Program-made: the position numbers and the translations under genes | In this document: piece by piece, positions 24,211-32,140 of the stretch | Layout: every line of letters starts with the position of its first letter | Numbering within the stretch: position 1 is the stretch's first letter | Assembly: GCA_903848955.1 (NCBI GenBank) | Contig: CAINHS010000034.1 | Span: forward strand, 1-33,404 | Length of the DNA: 33,404 nt | Direction of reading: 5' to 3' | Origin: an uncultured beta proteobacterium | GTDB lineage: Bacteria > Pseudomonadota > Gammaproteobacteria > Burkholderiales > Rhodocyclaceae | The notes under the pieces: model-generated | What the model was told of the DNA's origin: nothing | Database searches by the model: none | The model's input: the letters and a program-made list of their open reading frames with translations, nothing else

Positions 24211-25145
24211 GCGACAAACATAGTGCAGGTGAAGTGCCGACGACGGGCCACGTATGGGATGACGATTTGGGCGATTTCACCAATCAGCCACCCAAGTGGT
24301 GGATGCTTGGATTGACTGCCAGCGCCCTCTGGTGTGTGGCCTACGCCTTGTATTACCCGATGATTCCGGTCTCGTCGTCATCGATCTTCAGCAAGGGACT
24401 CGGGGGCTGGACCGCGATCAGCGAAATGGAAGCGGACAAGAGCAAGGTCGACGTGGTTCGCAGCAAGTTCGAGAACAAGCTGAAGGACATGACGCCGGCT
24501 GCGATTCTGGCCGACCGCGAGCTGACGGAGTACGTTACGCGTTCCGGCAAGGTGTTGTTCGGTGACAATTGTGCGCCGTGCCATGGTCCGAACGGTGTCG
24601 GCACGAAAGACAAGAACGCTCTGTTCGCGCCGATCCTGAACGACGATGACTGGTTGTATGGCGGCAAGATTGACGACATCCATACCTCGATCGCCGGCGG
24701 CCGCAAAGGCGTGATGATCGCGAACAAGGATTTGCTGTCCGAAGCCGAACTCGACACCCTCGCCAAGGCGGTTGCCGCAGGCAAGCCCACCTCTACCCCG
24801 CTATTCACGGAAAAAGGCTGTGTCGCCTGTCACGGCCCGGATGGCAAAGGGATGGCGGCCATGGGTTCGGCCAATCTGACCGACAGCGTATGGCGTTTTG
24901 ACAACTCGGTCGAAGGCATCAAGCAGACCATCAGGTACGGCGTGAACTCGGGCGATCCGAAAGCACGCATCGCCGTGATGCCGGCCTTCAAGGCGGCAGG
25001 CAAGCTGTCGGATGTCGAACTCAAGAAGCTGGCGGTGTATGTGTACAAGTTCGGCGGCGGCAAGCCCGACCAGGTAGCCGAGGCTCCGGCGGCTGCGGCT
25101 CCGGCTGCAGCGACTCCGGTAGCGGAAGCGCCGGCGGCCAAGTAA
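24207..25145 (+). CDS. ccoP: cbb3-type cytochrome c oxidase subunit III (di-haem)
   Basis: 312 residues. The N-terminal FixP domain HVWDDDLGDFTNQPPKWW precedes a membrane segment (~33-52). Two haem c sites follow: Cys122-x2-Cys125-His126 (CAPCHG) and Cys205-x2-Cys208-His209 (CVACHG). The second domain has the axial VMPAFK; the first has GVMIANKD at the equivalent place. The end is an Ala/Pro-rich tail (about residues 292-312) with imperfect AEAPAA repeats. It receives electrons from soluble cytochrome c. It overlaps ccoQ by four bases. Confidence 0.97.
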   Translation: MSDKHSAGEVPTTGHVWDDDLGDFTNQPPKWWMLGLTASALWCVAYALYYPMIPVSSSSIFSKGLGGWTAISEMEADKSKVDVVRSKFENKLKDMTPAAILADRELTEYVTRSGKVLFGDNCAPCHGPNGVGTKDKNALFAPILNDDDWLYGGKIDDIHTSIAGGRKGVMIANKDLLSEAELDTLAKAVAAGKPTSTPLFTEKGCVACHGPDGKGMAAMGSANLTDSVWRFDNSVEGIKQTIRYGVNSGDPKARIAVMPAFKAAGKLSDVELKKLAVYVYKFGGGKPDQVAEAPAAAAPAAATPVAEAPAAK

Positions 25146-25159
25146 GCCTCTTGTTCATC

Positions 25160-25181
25160 GGGGCGGGAGCAATCCCGCCCC
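25160..25181 (+). terminator. Strong hairpin after ccoP (no T run)
   Basis: GGGGCGGGA (25160-25168), loop GCAA and TCCCGCCCC (25173-25181) form a perfect 9-base stem with a GNRA-type tetraloop. It is followed by CACACAAAAAGG rather than T residues, so it is likely a partial terminator or a stabiliser of the ccoNOQP message ahead of the small gene at 25203. Confidence 0.6.
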
Positions 25182-25202
25182 ACACAAAAAGGTGGAACTC
25201 AA

Positions 25203-25322
25203 ATGAATCATGATGCGGTTTTCTATAGTGTCATCATCGCTGTCGCTGGCTCTGCAGTAGTGGCCGTCTGGTTGCTTTGGGTGGCATACCGCAATGCCAC
25301 CCAGGACAAGGGAAAGAAGTAA
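25203..25322 (+). CDS. 39-residue single-span membrane protein, possible CcoM-like oxidase subunit
   Basis: A small frame opens at ATG 25203 with AAAAGGTGG about 8 bases upstream and ends in TAA at 25322. The product begins MNHDAVFYSV, has a hydrophobic stretch at about 8-28 (YSVIIAVAGSAVVAVWLLWV) and ends in a short basic tail (QDKGKK). Size, single helix and place between ccoP and ccoG resemble CcoM, the 36-residue extra subunit of the P. stutzeri cbb3 oxidase; sequence identity to CcoM is not evident to me. Good ribosome site and codon use support a real gene; the CcoM role is inference. Confidence 0.72.
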   Translation: MNHDAVFYSVIIAVAGSAVVAVWLLWVAYRNATQDKGKK

Positions 25323-25704
25323 GTCCTGCCAACAACGGGCCCGGTGCGCTTTCCCGCTCGCACTGAGCCCGGCCTGCTTTCCCGATTCCTCGCTGACAAC
25401 ACCAGAATCACGGCTGAATTGCCGCCGCGGGCGGCAGTCCTTGAATCGGCCCGGTTGAGGGTGCTGATCAAACCGCGTCAGACAAGGTGGCGCACACCCG
25501 AGAGCAGATCCTGAGTCGTTGGCGACGGAGGTCAGGTTCGCGCCCGCCGCCCCGATCGGCAATCGCCCGATGCACCGGAAACCGGAAGCAATGCCGCAAT
25601 CAATCCGATTAATGCTACTAATTGCGATGAGGCGGAACTGCAGCAACCTAGTTATGATCGCAGGTTGACGCTGAAGGCGCATCTCATAAATCAGGAGCGG
25701 ACAC
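25323..25704. other. Intergenic region between the small membrane gene and ccoG
   Basis: About 380 bases with no convincing gene. A perfect hairpin TGCCGCC-GCG-GGCGGCA lies at 25420-25436. A TTGACG at 25665-25670 precedes CATAAA at 25685-25690, but the 14-base spacing is too short for a normal promoter. No FNR box with 4-base spacing is present, so how ccoGHIS is expressed is unclear. It may be by read-through. Confidence 0.5.
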
Positions 25705-27138
25705 TTGCACCCCGAAAACGGCACTAACGAAAGCGGCGAAGTCGCGAAGCTCTACGGTGAGTTTGAGACCTGGTCGGTCAACCTGGGCGACCGGACCATA
25801 CACGCCAAGCGCATGCCCGGATTCTTCAGGAGGGTCAAGAATCTCACCCAGAGCGCTCTCTGGCTGCCCTTTTTCCTGCTTCCCTACCTGCGCTGGAATG
25901 GCCAGCAGGCGATCCTTTTCGACATCGAGGACCGCCAGTTCCATCTCTTCAGCTTGTCCGTGCTGCCGCAGGATATCTGGATGCTGTCGCTGGTGTTGCT
26001 GGTAGCCGCGATGACATTGTTTGCCGTGACATCGGTTGCCTCACGGGTATGGTGCGGCTATCTGTGCTTCCAGACGGTCTGGACCGACGTCTTCACCTGG
26101 CTGGAAAGCAAGATCGAAGGCAATCCGAATGCGCGCCGCAAGCTGGATGAAGCGCCGTGGAGTCTCGACAAATTGCGCAAGAAGGCGCTCAAGCATTTTT
26201 CCTGGATGCTGGTTGCGCTTTTCACGGGCATCACTTTTTCGATCTGGTTCGTCGATGCATTTGAGTACTGGGCCGCGCTGGTCCGCTTGCAGCTGCCATT
26301 GGTGGGCTGGGTGGTACTCGCCATGTTCTTCCTCGGCACCTACATCCTGGGCGGCTTGCTGCGCGAGCAGGCCTGCTTCTGGCTGTGCCCCTACGCCCGC
26401 ATCCAGGCGGTAATGATCGATTCGCAAACGATTCTGCCCACCTATGACAAGCAGCGCGGCGAGCCGCGCGGCAAGGTACGTCATGGCAGTGATGCCGCGG
26501 AGAAGAAGACCGGCGACTGCATCGACTGCTACCAGTGCGTCCAGGTCTGCCCCACCGCAGTGGATATCCGCCAGGGGCAACAACTGGGGTGCATTACCTG
26601 CGGCTTGTGCATCGATGCCTGCGACTCGGTGATGGACAAGGTCAACCGGCCGCACGGCCTGATCCGTTACGCCTCCCTGGATGAAATTTCCGGCAAGCCG
26701 GCGAAGAAGATGTATCAGCATCCGCGCACCTGGGTCTATATCGGCATCATCCTCATTGCCCTGGGTGGCATTGTCTGGGGACTGACGCACATGGGCACGA
26801 TGACCTTGAAAGTCATCCACGAACGGCAGCCGCTGTTTGTGAGCATGAGCGACGGCTCGATCCAGAACAAGTATGAATTCAAGGTGGTGAACAAGACCGG
26901 CAAGGATTTTCGCGTCAGCGTCACCGCAGAGAGCGGTATTCCCGGGCAAGTCATTGTGACTGCCGAAAACAATCCGAACCTGCGCCATGGCCACGGCACG
27001 GCATTCACCATCTTCGTCAAGGCGCCGCTCGCCGGCATCACGGCCGAGGTCACGCCGATCGAGTTCTATCTCAGGAGCGTGGACGATCCCGCCATGTTTG
27101 CCGAATACACAAGCCAGTTCTACGGTCCGAAGCGATAA
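25705..27138 (+). CDS. ccoG: CcoG (FixG), 4Fe-4S membrane protein for cbb3 oxidase assembly
   Basis: 477 residues from TTG 25705, preceded by AGGAGCGG; no ATG fits the family start. About five membrane segments; a CGYLCFQTVW helix motif; then a double ferredoxin domain CIDCYQCVQVCPTAVDI with GCITCGLCIDACDSVM (~270-315); and a C-terminal periplasmic Ig-like part ending EYTSQFYGPKR. CcoG is thought to reduce copper for delivery to the oxidase. First gene of ccoGHIS. Confidence 0.96.
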   Translation: MHPENGTNESGEVAKLYGEFETWSVNLGDRTIHAKRMPGFFRRVKNLTQSALWLPFFLLPYLRWNGQQAILFDIEDRQFHLFSLSVLPQDIWMLSLVLLVAAMTLFAVTSVASRVWCGYLCFQTVWTDVFTWLESKIEGNPNARRKLDEAPWSLDKLRKKALKHFSWMLVALFTGITFSIWFVDAFEYWAALVRLQLPLVGWVVLAMFFLGTYILGGLLREQACFWLCPYARIQAVMIDSQTILPTYDKQRGEPRGKVRHGSDAAEKKTGDCIDCYQCVQVCPTAVDIRQGQQLGCITCGLCIDACDSVMDKVNRPHGLIRYASLDEISGKPAKKMYQHPRTWVYIGIILIALGGIVWGLTHMGTMTLKVIHERQPLFVSMSDGSIQNKYEFKVVNKTGKDFRVSVTAESGIPGQVIVTAENNPNLRHGHGTAFTIFVKAPLAGITAEVTPIEFYLRSVDDPAMFAEYTSQFYGPKR

Positions 27139-27147
27139 GGAGTTGCA

Positions 27148-27657
27148 ATGATTTCCCAGAGCAATAAATCCGGTCTGCGCAATCCATGGTTGTTGGGCTT
27201 GCTGGGCCTGATTGTGCTGGTGTTGGCGGTGAATGCGACCTTTATCTGGCTGGCCACTCATAACAGGTCCACCCTGGTGGATAGAGAGTACAAAACCAAG
27301 GATCGCAAGACCAATGCCGAGTTCCTCAGCGAACTCGGAACGCATCAGGCACTGGCGTGGCGCACCGCCATCAGAAAGCCGAAGCTGCTGGCGCTGAATG
27401 CACCGGCACTCTATGAAATCAGCGTAGCGGATCGTGACGGCAAGCCGGTCAGCGGCGAGATGACCGTGGAGGCCTACCGCGGGGCTGATGCCGGCAAGGA
27501 CTTCACCACCAGCTTCAAAGAGGTGTCGGCCGGCAACTATCAGGGCTACATCACCTTCCCGCTGAAAGGCTATTGGGAGTTGCACATCCACGTCACGCGT
27601 GGCAAGGACGAGTTCACCGTCGATACCCAGCGCTTTGCCGTTGCGGACGCTCCCTGA
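27148..27657 (+). CDS. ccoH: CcoH (FixH) assembly protein
   Basis: 169 residues from ATG 27148 behind AAGGAG. One membrane anchor (PWLLGLLGLIVLVLAVNATF) is followed by a periplasmic beta-rich FixH domain (YEISVADRDGKPVSGEMTVE; GNYQGYITFPLKGYWELHI). CcoH binds CcoP-containing intermediates and helps assemble and stabilise the oxidase. Starts 9 bases after ccoG. Confidence 0.94.
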   Translation: MISQSNKSGLRNPWLLGLLGLIVLVLAVNATFIWLATHNRSTLVDREYKTKDRKTNAEFLSELGTHQALAWRTAIRKPKLLALNAPALYEISVADRDGKPVSGEMTVEAYRGADAGKDFTTSFKEVSAGNYQGYITFPLKGYWELHIHVTRGKDEFTVDTQRFAVADAP

Positions 27658-27674
27658 GCCGAGGGTCAGTCCTG

Positions 27675-30137
27675 ATGACGGAAGCACGCCAGGCTGAATC
27701 GTCCGATTGCTTCCACTGCGGTTTGCCGATTCCGGCAAAAGTGGATTTTCAAGCCGCGCCGGACGGTGTCCAGCATCAATTCTGTTGCTTCGGCTGCCAG
27801 TCGGTGTGCAGCGCCATCTACGACGCCGGGCTGCAGGGCTACTACCAGCGCACGCCTGAGGGCGTGCTGCTGGCACCGCCACCCGAACCGCCGAAAGACA
27901 TCGAGGTCTACGACTTCGACGAAGTACAGCAGGAATTCACCACCCGTTCCGGCGACCTGCGCGAGATTCAACTGCTGGTCGAGGGCATCCATTGCGCGGC
28001 GTGCATCTGGCTGATCGAGCGCGGGTTGCAGCGTCAGCCGGGCGTCTTGTCGGCCGAGGTCAATCTGGCAGGCAAGCGCCTGCGGCTGCGCTGGGACAGC
28101 AGCAAATGCAAGCTCTCCGACCTGATTCGGGCGCTGTCGCGAATCGGCTATTCCGCCGTGCCGTACGACCCGGAAAGTGCCGAGGGGGCAATCAAGAACA
28201 GCAATCGCGCCCTGCTGTTCCGCCTGTTCTTCGCCGGTTTTGCGGCGATGAACATGATGTGGATCGCCATCGCGCTCTACAGCGGAGCCAATCACGATGA
28301 ATTCCGCAGCTTCTTCCACTGGATCGGACTGGTGCTGGCGACGCCGACACTGCTGTATGCGGGCTTCCCCTTCTATCGCGGTGCAGTCGGCGGACTGCGC
28401 GCGCGCCATCTCACCATGGATCTGCCGATCGCGCTCGGCCTCAGCGTTACCTACGCCTATTCGCTGTATGTCACGCTGACCAACAACCAGCAGGGTGAGG
28501 TGTATTTCGACACCGTCACCAATCTCACGTTCGTGATCCTTGTCGGGCGCTATCTGGAAGGCATGTTCCGCCATCAGGCGGTATCCGCCACCAGGCGCCT
28601 GATGGAATTGCAACCGCGGGTGGCGCTGGTGATCCGCGACGGACAGGAGCAGATGACGCCCATACGCGGCGTCAAGCCGGGCGACCGCGTCCTGATCAAG
28701 CCGGGAAGCGCCGTACCGGTGGATGGCACGGTGCTGGAGGGGTTCAGCGCCGTCGATGAGTCGATGCTGAGCGGCGAGTCGGTGCCGCTGCGGAAGGGCG
28801 TCGGTGACCCGGTCTCGGCAGGCACCACGAACACCAGCGGCGCGCTGCTGGTTGAGGTGCGGGTGCGGCTGCAGGACACCGCATTGTCCAAGATCATCCG
28901 TCTGGTGGAAGAGGCGCAGTCGTCGAAGGCGCCGATCCAGCGCCTGGCGGACAGCATCGTGCCCTGGTTTGTGCTGGTGACGCTGGTCTGCGCCGGGGTC
29001 ACGTTCTTCCTCTGGCACGGTCGCGATTTCGAGATCGCGCTGATGGCCGCGACTTCGGTGCTGATCATCACCTGCCCCTGTGCTCTGGGCATGGCGACGC
29101 CGATGTCGATCGCCGTGGCCTCCGGACTGGGTGCCAAGCACGGCATCCTGGTCAAGAACGGCCTGGTGCTGGAGACGCTGTCGAAAGTCACGCATTTCGT
29201 CTTCGACAAGACCGGAACCCTGACCGAAGGCCGGATGAGCCTGGCAGAACTGCACGCTGCGCCTGATGTCGATGCGCAGGAAGTCCTGCGCCTGGCCGCC
29301 GCGGTGGAGCGCTACAGCGAACACGGTGCGGCACGGGCGATCACGGCCGGCGCCGGAGAAAGACAGCTGTCCTATCGCGACCTGGCCGTAACCGGCTTCC
29401 ACGCCACTGCCGGCCTTGGCGTTGCCGCCGATGTTGCCGGCCAGACCATGCTGCTTGGCAGCGGCAACTGGCTGGCGCAGTCAGGGGTCGCAGTGGATGC
29501 CGCCTTGCAGGATCGGGCGCAGCAACTCGAAGCGCAGGCGATGAGTTGTGTCTTCGTTGCGCTGGGCGGCAGGCACGTAGCGATCTTTGCGCTGGCCGAC
29601 AGGCTGCGTGGCGATGCGCAGCGATTGATCGCCGAGTTGCAGGCGGCGGGAATCGCCATGACGCTGCTGAGCGGCGATCGCAGGCCTGTTGCCGAGGCGA
29701 TTGCCCGCCAGCTCGGCGGCGGCATGCAGGTCATCGCCGAGGTGCTGCCGCAGGACAAGGATCAGGTCATACGCAACTTGCAGCAGCGCGGCGAAACCGT
29801 GGCCATGGTGGGCGACGGGGTGAACGATGCGCCCGCGCTGATTCGGGCCGACGTCGGCATCGCGCTCGGTTCGGGAACCGATGTGTCCGTAGACAACGCC
29901 GACATCGTGCTGATGCACAACGAGCTCGGCAAAGTGGTGCAGGCGCTGCAGTTGTCGCGTCGCACCCTGCTCACCATCAAGCAGAACATCGGCTTGTCCT
30001 TCGTGTATAACATCATCATGGTGCCGCTGGCGATGATGGCCGCCGTGAGCCCCCTGGTAGCGGCGATAACCATGCCGATCAGCTCCCTGGTCGTGATCGG
30101 CAACGCGGCGCGGATACGCACCCTGTTCAAGAAATAG
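27675..30137 (+). CDS. ccoI: CcoI (FixI/CtpA-type) copper-exporting P1B ATPase for cbb3 assembly
   Basis: 820 residues from ATG 27675, 17 bases after ccoH. A Cys-rich N-terminus (Cys12-x2-Cys15; CCFGC-x3-C at 37-45) is followed by a heavy-metal domain with Cys107-x2-Cys110 (GIHCAACIWLIE), eight membrane helices including the CPC metal site (TCPCALGMATP), the phosphorylation motif DKTGTLTEG and the hinge GDGVNDAPAL. It supplies copper to the CcoN binuclear centre from the cytoplasmic side. The DUF2182-like Cys-rich extension is typical of CcoI as opposed to CopA. Confidence 0.96.
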   Translation: MTEARQAESSDCFHCGLPIPAKVDFQAAPDGVQHQFCCFGCQSVCSAIYDAGLQGYYQRTPEGVLLAPPPEPPKDIEVYDFDEVQQEFTTRSGDLREIQLLVEGIHCAACIWLIERGLQRQPGVLSAEVNLAGKRLRLRWDSSKCKLSDLIRALSRIGYSAVPYDPESAEGAIKNSNRALLFRLFFAGFAAMNMMWIAIALYSGANHDEFRSFFHWIGLVLATPTLLYAGFPFYRGAVGGLRARHLTMDLPIALGLSVTYAYSLYVTLTNNQQGEVYFDTVTNLTFVILVGRYLEGMFRHQAVSATRRLMELQPRVALVIRDGQEQMTPIRGVKPGDRVLIKPGSAVPVDGTVLEGFSAVDESMLSGESVPLRKGVGDPVSAGTTNTSGALLVEVRVRLQDTALSKIIRLVEEAQSSKAPIQRLADSIVPWFVLVTLVCAGVTFFLWHGRDFEIALMAATSVLIITCPCALGMATPMSIAVASGLGAKHGILVKNGLVLETLSKVTHFVFDKTGTLTEGRMSLAELHAAPDVDAQEVLRLAAAVERYSEHGAARAITAGAGERQLSYRDLAVTGFHATAGLGVAADVAGQTMLLGSGNWLAQSGVAVDAALQDRAQQLEAQAMSCVFVALGGRHVAIFALADRLRGDAQRLIAELQAAGIAMTLLSGDRRPVAEAIARQLGGGMQVIAEVLPQDKDQVIRNLQQRGETVAMVGDGVNDAPALIRADVGIALGSGTDVSVDNADIVLMHNELGKVVQALQLSRRTLLTIKQNIGLSFVYNIIMVPLAMMAAVSPLVAAITMPISSLVVIGNAARIRTLFKK

Positions 30138-30145
30138 GATGGCCC

Positions 30146-30346
30146 ATGGAAGTGATCTACAGCCTGATTCCCGGCATGATGCTTTTCGGCTTGCTGTTCG
30201 TCGCCGTGCTGATCTGGGCGGTAAAGAAGCGGCAATACGAGGACATGGAAGGCAACGGCAACCGCATCCTGCTTGACGACGACGAGGACAAGATGCCCTA
30301 CCCCACCAGCGTCAAGCCGGATAGCGCGAGAAAGACTAGCGACTAA
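30146..30346 (+). CDS. ccoS: CcoS, cbb3 oxidase maturation protein
   Basis: 66 residues. One N-terminal membrane segment (YSLIPGMMLFGLLFVAVLIW) precedes a cytoplasmic tail with the family hallmark YEDMEGNGNRILLDDDED. CcoS is needed for cofactor insertion in cbb3 oxidase. Starts 8 bases after ccoI; its last 11 bases overlap the convergent gene. Confidence 0.95.
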   Translation: MEVIYSLIPGMMLFGLLFVAVLIWAVKKRQYEDMEGNGNRILLDDDEDKMPYPTSVKPDSARKTSD

Positions 30347-31016
30347 CCGCCTGGCCGCCGTTGTCCAGCAGCGGCTTGACCAGTTTGCCGAAGTCCCGCG
30401 GCGGAACATATTGCATCACCGGCTTTTCCGTCGCACTCAGGCTGATATCCAGGCCGTGCTGCGGATACAGCCAGTGGGTCGCATCACCCTTGGTTTCCCT
30501 GATCACCTGGTCCGGCTTGCCGAAGCGTTTCAGCAGCAGGGAATCCTCGAGGCGCACTCCCGGCATCAGGGTCAGGCTGGTGACCGGCATGCTGCGCAAT
30601 CGCGCGATGTCATCCGGGGTCAGGGTAATCTTCTTGCCACTGCCGGTCGCAGTCATGCGCAGGCCGCGCTCATACATCTGCTGCAATTCTTCGTCCGGAA
30701 TGGCGACCGTCAGCACCACCCGCGAACGCAGACCGGCCAGATTGATCTGCTCGAAGAATACTTCGGCGGCAAGGCGACCGTCGGGCGACTTGAAAAGTCC
30801 GGCTTCAACGTGTTCCTTGAACAGTTGTTCGGCTTCGGCAGGCGTGGTCAGGCCTAGGGTCACGCCGAAGACACGGACCGAATCCGGCGTCGGATGCTCG
30901 ATGTGCCAGGGCAACTCCTCTTTCTTCGGGCGCTCGCTCGGGAACAGAAATGCCCCCAGCAGAATCGCCACCGAAATGACGCCCACGCTCCAGTAAATCT
31001 TGCTTTCGTTAGTCAT
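30336..31016 (-). CDS. Unrecognised membrane-anchored protein convergent with ccoS
   Basis: 226 residues from ATG 31016. One N-terminal membrane segment (~8-26, IYWSVGVISVAILLGAFLF), then a soluble, probably periplasmic part: RVFGVTLGLTTPAEAEQLF resembles an OmpA-adjacent or SmpA/BamE-like helix start, and LEDSLLLKRFGKPDQVIRE followed by THWLYPQHGLDISLSA resembles the 'GxP.. W.Y...G' pattern of small beta proteins. I do not recognise the family. It follows the 31037-31543 gene by 20 bases, so the two are probably co-transcribed. Overlaps ccoS by 11 bases at the 3' ends. Confidence 0.75.
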   Translation of the reverse strand: MTNESKIYWSVGVISVAILLGAFLFPSERPKKEELPWHIEHPTPDSVRVFGVTLGLTTPAEAEQLFKEHVEAGLFKSPDGRLAAEVFFEQINLAGLRSRVVLTVAIPDEELQQMYERGLRMTATGSGKKITLTPDDIARLRSMPVTSLTLMPGVRLEDSLLLKRFGKPDQVIRETKGDATHWLYPQHGLDISLSATEKPVMQYVPPRDFGKLVKPLLDNGGQAVSR

Positions 31017-31036
31017 CTGCGGGTAATGGCTAAAGC

Positions 31037-31543
31037 TCAGGCGGAAGCCTGGGAGGCCGCTGCCGGGGAGCCTCTGGGCATTTTGCTGTGGCGGGCCTGA
31101 TACATGGAATCGTTGCCGAGGACGATCAACACCAGCAATGACACCATGACGGGCAGCAGTCCGACGCCGCCGAGCAGCGCAATGGTGACGACCTTCGGCC
31201 AGCCCATCATGGCCGACAGCCAGTAGCCTCCGCCCAGCACAACGCCGGCGATGATCAAGAGCCAGATGAAATGCTTGTTGCGCCTGTCAGCGACCACCCA
31301 GTGCGCCTTGACGAACAGCGTCTCGTTACCGGCGGCGATCCGCCTGGCCTTCACCAGAAGATAGCCGGTGATCACGCATGAGGTAACCGGCACAACCAGC
31401 ACCATCAGCGGAAAGGTACTGAACACCCCGAAGGTCGAGGCGAAGACCAGGATGTGATTGAACACCAGGTTGATCAGGAAGATCTCATGCGGCCATTTGG
31501 CACGCCTGATTTCCTCCCGTGATGCGCTATAGCTCTCCGACAT
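31037..31543 (-). CDS. Unrecognised four-helix membrane protein
   Basis: 168 residues from ATG 31543, with AGGGAGG just upstream (a strong ribosome site; longer frame to 31594 rejected). A charged start (SREEIRRAKWPHEIFLINLV) carries a His-x-Ile motif, followed by about four membrane segments and an Ala-rich, probably cytoplasmic tail. A conserved-looking loop is VKAHWVVADRRNKHFIW. Function unknown. The position next to the cco locus suggests, but does not show, a respiratory role. Confidence 0.75.
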   Translation of the reverse strand: MSESYSASREEIRRAKWPHEIFLINLVFNHILVFASTFGVFSTFPLMVLVVPVTSCVITGYLLVKARRIAAGNETLFVKAHWVVADRRNKHFIWLLIIAGVVLGGGYWLSAMMGWPKVVTIALLGGVGLLPVMVSLLVLIVLGNDSMYQARHSKMPRGSPAAASQASA

Positions 31544-31720
31544 CCTGCCTCCCTGAGCGTCCGTGCTTGAAGTGCGGGGCAAACGCCATATCACGGCGCC
31601 ATCGCCTGGCGAGGCAACTGCCGCGGGCGGTCACCACCTGACGGCAGTTCGGGATAAGGAGGAATGCGAAGCGAGTCATTGCGCGACCGGGAAAAGCGCA
31701 TCCTCCAAGGTGATACGGAT

Positions 31721-31743
31721 GGCCTCGCCAAACCGGCAAGGCC
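31721..31743 (-). terminator. Possible hairpin terminator downstream of the 32-residue gene
   Basis: On the minus-strand RNA, GGCCUUGCC (31743-31735), loop GGUUU and GGCGAGGCC (31729-31721) form a 9-pair stem that includes one U-G pair. No T run follows. It lies 47 bases after the small gene's stop and may end or stabilise its message. Confidence 0.35.
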
Positions 31744-31790
31744 GGGCCGCAGGCGATTGCCGGCGACGCCCGGCTAAGTACCTTCCCGCG

Positions 31791-31889
31791 TCAGTTCTGG
31801 TCGCTGAATACCTGCTTGACCATCCACACGGAAAAAATCACGACCACAATTGCAGTGCCGATTGCAGCGACATCAGAGATCAGTGCCAT
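31791..31889 (-). CDS. 32-residue single-span membrane peptide
   Basis: ATG 31889 has an excellent ribosome site (AAAGGAG, about 7 bases upstream) and the frame ends at TGA 31791. The product starts MALISDVAAIGTAIVVVIFS and ends in a short VKQVFSDQN tail, so almost all of it is one membrane helix. Family unknown; small extra subunits of terminal oxidases have this size and layout. Upstream (31890-32052) a TTGACA at 31998-31993 lacks a good -10, and a CCGGCGA-ATGG-TCGCCGG hairpin lies at 31963-31980. It could also be read from a promoter further upstream if the 32053 terminator leaks. Confidence 0.65.
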   Translation of the reverse strand: MALISDVAAIGTAIVVVIFSVWMVKQVFSDQN

Positions 31890-32052
31890 TTCCACTCCTT
31901 TCAATAATTCAAGACGATTGCAACGAGAACCAAAACGGCAACGTTTCTTGCCATGCCCCTCTCCGGCGAATGGTCGCCGGCCGCCGCACAAATGTCAAGA
32001 TGCTTTACCCCTAAACGAGGCGAACCGCGATCAGTGCCGGCTTAATACGCCG

Positions 32053-32079
32053 AAAAAAAAGGGTGCGCATCGCGCACCC
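32053..32079 (-). terminator. Rho-independent terminator
   Basis: On the minus strand GGGTGCGC (32079-32072), loop GAT and GCGCACCC (32068-32061) form a perfect 8-base stem followed directly by eight T (32060-32053). It is the clearest terminator in the window. It could end the small RNA, the SDR gene message, or both. Confidence 0.92.
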
Positions 32080-32134
32080 CGAACCCCAACAGAGAGCCTT
32101 CGGGCGACGACGCGAAGTCATCACCATAAAACCC
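32053..32134 (-). ncRNA. Candidate FNR-activated small RNA (~82 nt)
   Basis: A predicted start at G 32134 follows a class II FNR promoter and ends in a perfect intrinsic terminator at 32053. The RNA would open GGGUUUUAU, form a 9-pair stem-loop (GGUGAUGAC 32125-32117, loop UUCGC, GUCGUCGCC 32111-32103), then a linker with GGCUCUCUGUUGGGG, then the terminator. Two of the nine stem pairs are G-U on the minus-strand RNA and would be A-C mismatches on the other strand, which fixes the direction. A frame beginning AUGGUGAUG has no stop before the terminator, so it is not a normal peptide gene. Stem-loop, open C/U-rich linker and an eight-U tail are the layout of Hfq-type sRNAs such as FnrS and AniS. 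Confidence 0.68.
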
Positions 32135-32140
32135 GCTGCA

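Noticed and set aside
25455-25471. TTGAG...ATCAA pair upstream of ccoG as an FNR box
   Set aside because: The half sites are 7 bases apart instead of 4, so it would not fit the FNR dimer.
26041-29402. Two long minus-strand frames (613 and 578 codons) opposite ccoG, ccoH and ccoI
   Set aside because: The plus-strand genes have all their motifs; the minus frames are antisense shadows without ribosome sites.
31935-31957. Sigma-54 promoter (TGGCAAG...TTGC, minus strand) before the 32-residue gene
   Set aside because: The GG-to-GC distance is one base too long for the -24/-12 consensus.
32059-32127. A peptide frame (AUGGUGAUG...) inside the candidate small RNA
   Set aside because: It has no ribosome site and no stop before the terminator, so it reads into the U tract.
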